DNA of 64,000 nt, from the NCBI GenBank assembly GCA_028819575.1, contig JAPPLB010000173.1, positions 43,855 to 107,854 of the forward strand, read 5' to 3'. The translations under genes and the position numbers were made by a program. Each line of letters opens with the position of its first letter. The stretch's first letter is position 1. Below are positions 61,159-64,000 of this stretch, one piece after another. The notes below the pieces were generated by a model. That model did not search any database. It was not told the DNA's origin and worked only from the letters and a program-made list of their open reading frames with translations. Origin of the DNA: Bryobacterales bacterium (GTDB lineage Bacteria > Acidobacteriota > Terriglobia > Bryobacterales > UBA6623).

Positions 61159-62418
61159 GTGACGACACGCATCGTTTGTTTCGTATCGCTGGCGGCAGTG
61201 GTTCTCGCCGCCGCTCTGGCGCCGCCGACAGCCGCGCAGCCGGTGTATGACCTGGTATTGAAAGGCGGACACGTCATCGATACGGCGAACGAGATCGACG
61301 GCGTGGTAGACATCGCCGTCAAGGGCGAAACGATCGTGCGGGTCGCGGAATCGATTGACGCCTCGGGGGCGGGCAAGGTCGTTGATGTATCGGGACTCTA
61401 CGTGACGCCGGGCTTTGTCGATCTGCACGCGCATCCGTATCTTTGCAACTCCGGGCCGTTGTTCCCCGACGACGTCTGGCTGACCACGGGGACGACGACG
61501 CTGGTCGCCTGCGGCGACGCGGGCTGGCGCAACTTCGACGATTTCAAGGCGAAGATCATCGACAGGTCGAAGGCGCGCGTTCTGGCGTTCATCAACATCG
61601 TCGGCAAGGGCATCGCAGGCATGGAGGCGGAGCACGACATCACGGACATGGATCCGAAGAAAACCGCCGCGAAGATTCTCGAGCACCCCGATCTCATCGT
61701 CGGCATCAAGACCGCGCACTACAGCAATCCCGACTGGATCGCGATTGACCGCTCGATCGAGGCGGGCCGCCTGACGGACCGGCCGATCATCGTCGACAGC
61801 GGCATCCTCACTAACACCGGCCGCACGACGCGCGAGAAGGTCCTCGACAAATTCCGTCCGGGCGACATGCACACCCACTTCTACAACGACCGGCAGGTGG
61901 AGGTCGTCAGCCGCTTTGGGGGCAAAGTGCAGCCTTACATGTGGGAAGCGCGGCGGCGCGGCGTGCTGTTCGACATGGGGCACGGCGCGGGGAGCTTCCT
62001 CTGGCCGGTCGCATCCAAGGCCATGGCAGACGGATTTCCGCCGGACACGATCAGTACGGATCTCCATCAGAAGAGCGTTCGCGCGGGCGCGCCCGACATG
62101 CCGAACTGTATTTCGAAGATGATGCTGCTCGGGATGCCGCTCGCGGAAGCGATTCACCGGTCGACGGTAACTCCGGCGGAGTCGATCAAGAAGTTCCCCG
62201 AGATCGGCACACTCGGCGAAGGCAAGACCGCCGACATCGCCGTTCTCAAGATGGAACAAGGGATCTTCGCCTTCAAAGATGCCTGGAGCAAGAAGAAGAT
62301 GGGCTCGCATCGCTTGCGGGCCGTGATGACCGTCCGCGAGGGCGAGATCGTGTTTGATGAAGACGGCCTGGGCTTTCCGCTTTGGACCGAAGCCGGCGAG
62401 TACGACAAAATTCCCTGA
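61159..62418 (+). CDS. exported amidohydrolase/deacetylase-family metallohydrolase, copy 1
   Basis: 419 residues from a GTG with GGAGA upstream. A Sec signal peptide (residues 1-27) precedes an amidohydrolase barrel of the EF_0837/AHA_3915 type. Metal ligands are visible: H90 and H92 in VDLHAHPY, the Lys in VGIKTAHYSNPDW, the His in DMHTHFYND and the Asp in TISTDLHQKS. LFDMGHGAGSF is also typical. The cytoplasmic relatives sit beside SelA-like enzymes and act on amide or cyclic substrates that are not firmly known. Confidence 0.9.
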   Translation: MTTRIVCFVSLAAVVLAAALAPPTAAQPVYDLVLKGGHVIDTANEIDGVVDIAVKGETIVRVAESIDASGAGKVVDVSGLYVTPGFVDLHAHPYLCNSGPLFPDDVWLTTGTTTLVACGDAGWRNFDDFKAKIIDRSKARVLAFINIVGKGIAGMEAEHDITDMDPKKTAAKILEHPDLIVGIKTAHYSNPDWIAIDRSIEAGRLTDRPIIVDSGILTNTGRTTREKVLDKFRPGDMHTHFYNDRQVEVVSRFGGKVQPYMWEARRRGVLFDMGHGAGSFLWPVASKAMADGFPPDTISTDLHQKSVRAGAPDMPNCISKMMLLGMPLAEAIHRSTVTPAESIKKFPEIGTLGEGKTADIAVLKMEQGIFAFKDAWSKKKMGSHRLRAVMTVREGEIVFDEDGLGFPLWTEAGEYDKIP

Positions 62419-62466
62419 TGGCCGGAGTTGTCAGAGACATGATTCGTAATTTGTAAAAAAAACGCC

Positions 62467-63711
62467 ATGACCAGATTCGTTCGAAATGCCTTCATCGTGA
62501 TCGGACTTGCCGCCTGGACGGCGAGCGCGCCACTTGCAGCACAGGAAATCATCGACATCCTGCTCAAGAACGGGCATGTGATCGACCCGCACAACGAGAG
62601 GAACGGCCGGTTCGACATCGCGATCAAAGGCGAGAAGATCCACAGGGTGGACAAGGACCTGCCGGCGTCCCATGCAAAGAAGGTGATCGACGTCGGCGAG
62701 TACTACATCACCCCGGGCCTGATCGACCTGCACACGCACTTCGACGCCTACGGGGCGTGGTTGAATCTGCAGCCCGACCATCACGCGCTGACGAACGGCG
62801 TGACGACCGCCGTGGACGCGGGCAGTTCGGGCCACAAGGGTTTCGAGGAGTTCAAGGCGGGAACGATCGACAAGTCGAAGACGCGAGTGTTGGCGTTGCT
62901 CAATATCGTCGGCGCCGGGATGTACGGACCCGAAGTCGAGGACGATCCCGAGCAGATGGATGTCGAGGCTACGGTCCGCATGGTGAAGAAGCACCCGGAG
63001 ATCATCGTCGGCATCAAGACCGCTCACTACGAGCCGGTGAATTGGATTGCGATCGATCGCGCTCGAGAAGCGGCCGAGAAGAGCAACACGGTGCTGATGG
63101 TCGACTTCCGTCCGAAGCCCGACCGCGGCTATCGCGAGCTATTGCTCGAGCACATGCGTCCCGGAGACTTGCACACGCACGTCTACAGCCGGAGCTTCGA
63201 TTGGCTTGACGAGAACAACAAGGTCAAGTCGTACATGTGGGAGGCTCGCAAGAAGGGCATCCTCTTCGACGTCGGTCACGGAAACGGCAGCTTTTACTTC
63301 CGCAAGGCGGTTCCGGCGCTCAAGCAAGGTTTCCTGCCCGACACGATCTCGACCGACATTCACAAGCGGAGCATCATGCTGCCGCGCGCCAACATGTCGA
63401 CGACCATGTCGAAGTTTCTCAACATGGGGTTGACCCTGGAGCAGATTGTCGAGCGCACGACCGTTGCTCCGGCGAAGGCGATTCGCCGAACGGAGTTGGG
63501 GACGCTCAGCGAGGGCGCCGAGGCCGATATCGCGGTGTTCCGACTCCGTGAAGGCAAGTTCGGTTTTCTCGACTCGGGGCGCGCCAAGATGGTCGGCAAC
63601 AAGAAGCTGTTCTGTGTTCTGACGGTCCGCAAGGGCGACATCGTCTGGGATACGGAAGGGCTGGCGGCGACGGAGTTCACCCAGGCCGGGCCGTATACGA
63701 ACTTCCGGTGA
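62467..63711 (+). CDS. exported amidohydrolase/deacetylase-family metallohydrolase, copy 2
   Basis: 414 residues. A Sec signal peptide (residues 1-25) leads into the same barrel as the gene 48 bases upstream: LIDLHTHFDAYG (H89, H91), VGIKTAHYEPVNW, DLHTHVYSRS and TISTDIHKRS hold the metal ligands. It differs enough from copy 1 to suggest another substrate. With the two SelA-like genes, this gives a duplicated enzyme pair in one plus-strand run. A heptameric tract and a full repeat element follow. Confidence 0.9.
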   Translation: MTRFVRNAFIVIGLAAWTASAPLAAQEIIDILLKNGHVIDPHNERNGRFDIAIKGEKIHRVDKDLPASHAKKVIDVGEYYITPGLIDLHTHFDAYGAWLNLQPDHHALTNGVTTAVDAGSSGHKGFEEFKAGTIDKSKTRVLALLNIVGAGMYGPEVEDDPEQMDVEATVRMVKKHPEIIVGIKTAHYEPVNWIAIDRAREAAEKSNTVLMVDFRPKPDRGYRELLLEHMRPGDLHTHVYSRSFDWLDENNKVKSYMWEARKKGILFDVGHGNGSFYFRKAVPALKQGFLPDTISTDIHKRSIMLPRANMSTTMSKFLNMGLTLEQIVERTTVAPAKAIRRTELGTLSEGAEADIAVFRLREGKFGFLDSGRAKMVGNKKLFCVLTVRKGDIVWDTEGLAATEFTQAGPYTNFR

Positions 63712-63722
63712 GAAAAGCCATG

Positions 63723-63752
63723 GTTCGTGTCTCGTGACTCGTGTTTCGTGAA
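63723..63752 (+). repeat. heptameric TCGTGNY tract
   Basis: Four clean units (TTCGTGT, CTCGTGA, CTCGTGT, TTCGTGA) starting 12 bases after the amidohydrolase stop and 30 bases before a full 185-bp element. Confidence 0.65.
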
Positions 63753-63782
63753 AAACTCGGAGCACGCGCAACAACTCGCCGT

Positions 63783-63966
63783 CTAGCCTGCATTTCTCAC
63801 CATGTGGCGAGTCGAAGTGCATGAGAGGGCCGTCAGGACGAGACGCGAGCCGCTTGGCGCGCGCAGGCGTACTTGACAGTACGTTGAGCACGGCAAGCAA
63901 ACGCAACGAAGTCCTGGCGGTCGTATCGCGTGCTCCGGCCGTCATGTGGTGAGAAATGCAGGCTAG
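63783..63966 (+). repeat. inverted-repeat element, full copy (184 bp)
   Basis: Same orientation as 7621, with CTAG at both ends (CTAGCCTGCATTTCTCACC and GGTGAGAAATGCAGGCTAG). One base is missing in the interior (GCGTACTTGACAGTACG). The right 34 bases of the window hold nothing recognisable. Confidence 0.92.
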
Positions 63967-64000
63967 GGCCTGTTAACACTAACGTAGGGCCTCGACGATC

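Noticed and set aside
13715..63752. CRISPR array, suggested by the heptameric tracts and recurring palindromes
   Set aside because: Units are seven bases with no spacers, copies are dispersed over the window and no cas gene is present.
7621..63966. Short open frames inside the repeat copies that give the same Arg-rich peptide each time
   Set aside because: They appear at every copy in either orientation, lack start signals and follow the repeat rather than any gene; they are by-products of the element.

Overview
The window is a GC-rich stretch of bacterial chromosome from a Gram-negative, most likely Acidobacteriota-type organism (Bryobacterales/Solibacter-like or Vicinamibacteria-like; I infer this from gene content and cannot confirm it without a search). 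Pointers are a BlaI regulator coupled to an M56 sensor peptidase fused to carboxypeptidase-regulatory and TonB-C domains, a DUF1552 plus DUF1592-type cytochrome pair, an S9 peptidase, a TonB-dependent receptor, a TAXI-type TRAP transporter, and many Tat- or Sec-exported enzymes. I found no rRNA, tRNA, CRISPR array, phage structural module or complete IS. About 55 coding regions are supported.

Layout. 0-7.4 kb: start of a secreted protein (cut by the edge), cupin, HupE/UreJ-like membrane protein with a kinesin-light-chain-type TPR protein, pentapeptide-repeat protein, an exported tandem M42 aminopeptidase and a Tat-exported RidA protein. 7.6-16.5 kb: S9 peptidase, SurE with a MerR regulator, the BlaI/M56-TonB pair, an alpha/beta hydrolase and a ceramidase-like Tat protein. 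16.6-25.8 kb: glutaryl-CoA-dehydrogenase-like enzyme, zinc-ribbon membrane protein, a ComA-like/TAXI/TRAP operon, a large protein with a PD-(D/E)XK-like C-terminus and a thioredoxin-like protein. 25.8-35 kb: an MFS carrier fused to a PLDc_N-like helix pair, DUF58 overlapping a TonB receptor, lactate permease and IlvD. 35-47 kb: AlkA-like glycosylase, small regulatory-looking proteins, M81 (MlrC-like) protein, SUMF1-like protein, GDPD, an enolase-superfamily enzyme and a membrane-TPR protein. 47-54 kb: DUF1552 and a 1214-residue cytochrome/LamG protein. 52.8-63.7 kb: a catabolic cluster of two Tat-signal enolase-superfamily enzymes, an M20 amidase, two Tat-signal SelA-like PLP enzymes and two Sec-signal amidohydrolases.

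The most striking non-coding signal is a family of about 185-bp inverted-repeat elements with CTAG ends. There are seven full-length copies, one divergent copy, several fragments and three tip-only palindromes whose two arms have changed together. They lie between genes and in several places supply the neighbouring gene's stop codon. A second signal is a heptameric tract (TCGTGNY repeated) in intergenic gaps, concentrated in 52-64 kb and often beside the element.

The strongest candidate for an undescribed system is the 57-64 kb module. The cytoplasmic pairing of SelA-like PLP enzyme with dihydroorotase-like amidohydrolase is known, but here each partner is duplicated, the PLP enzymes carry twin-arginine signals and the hydrolases carry Sec signals. 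That would move the whole pathway to the periplasm.
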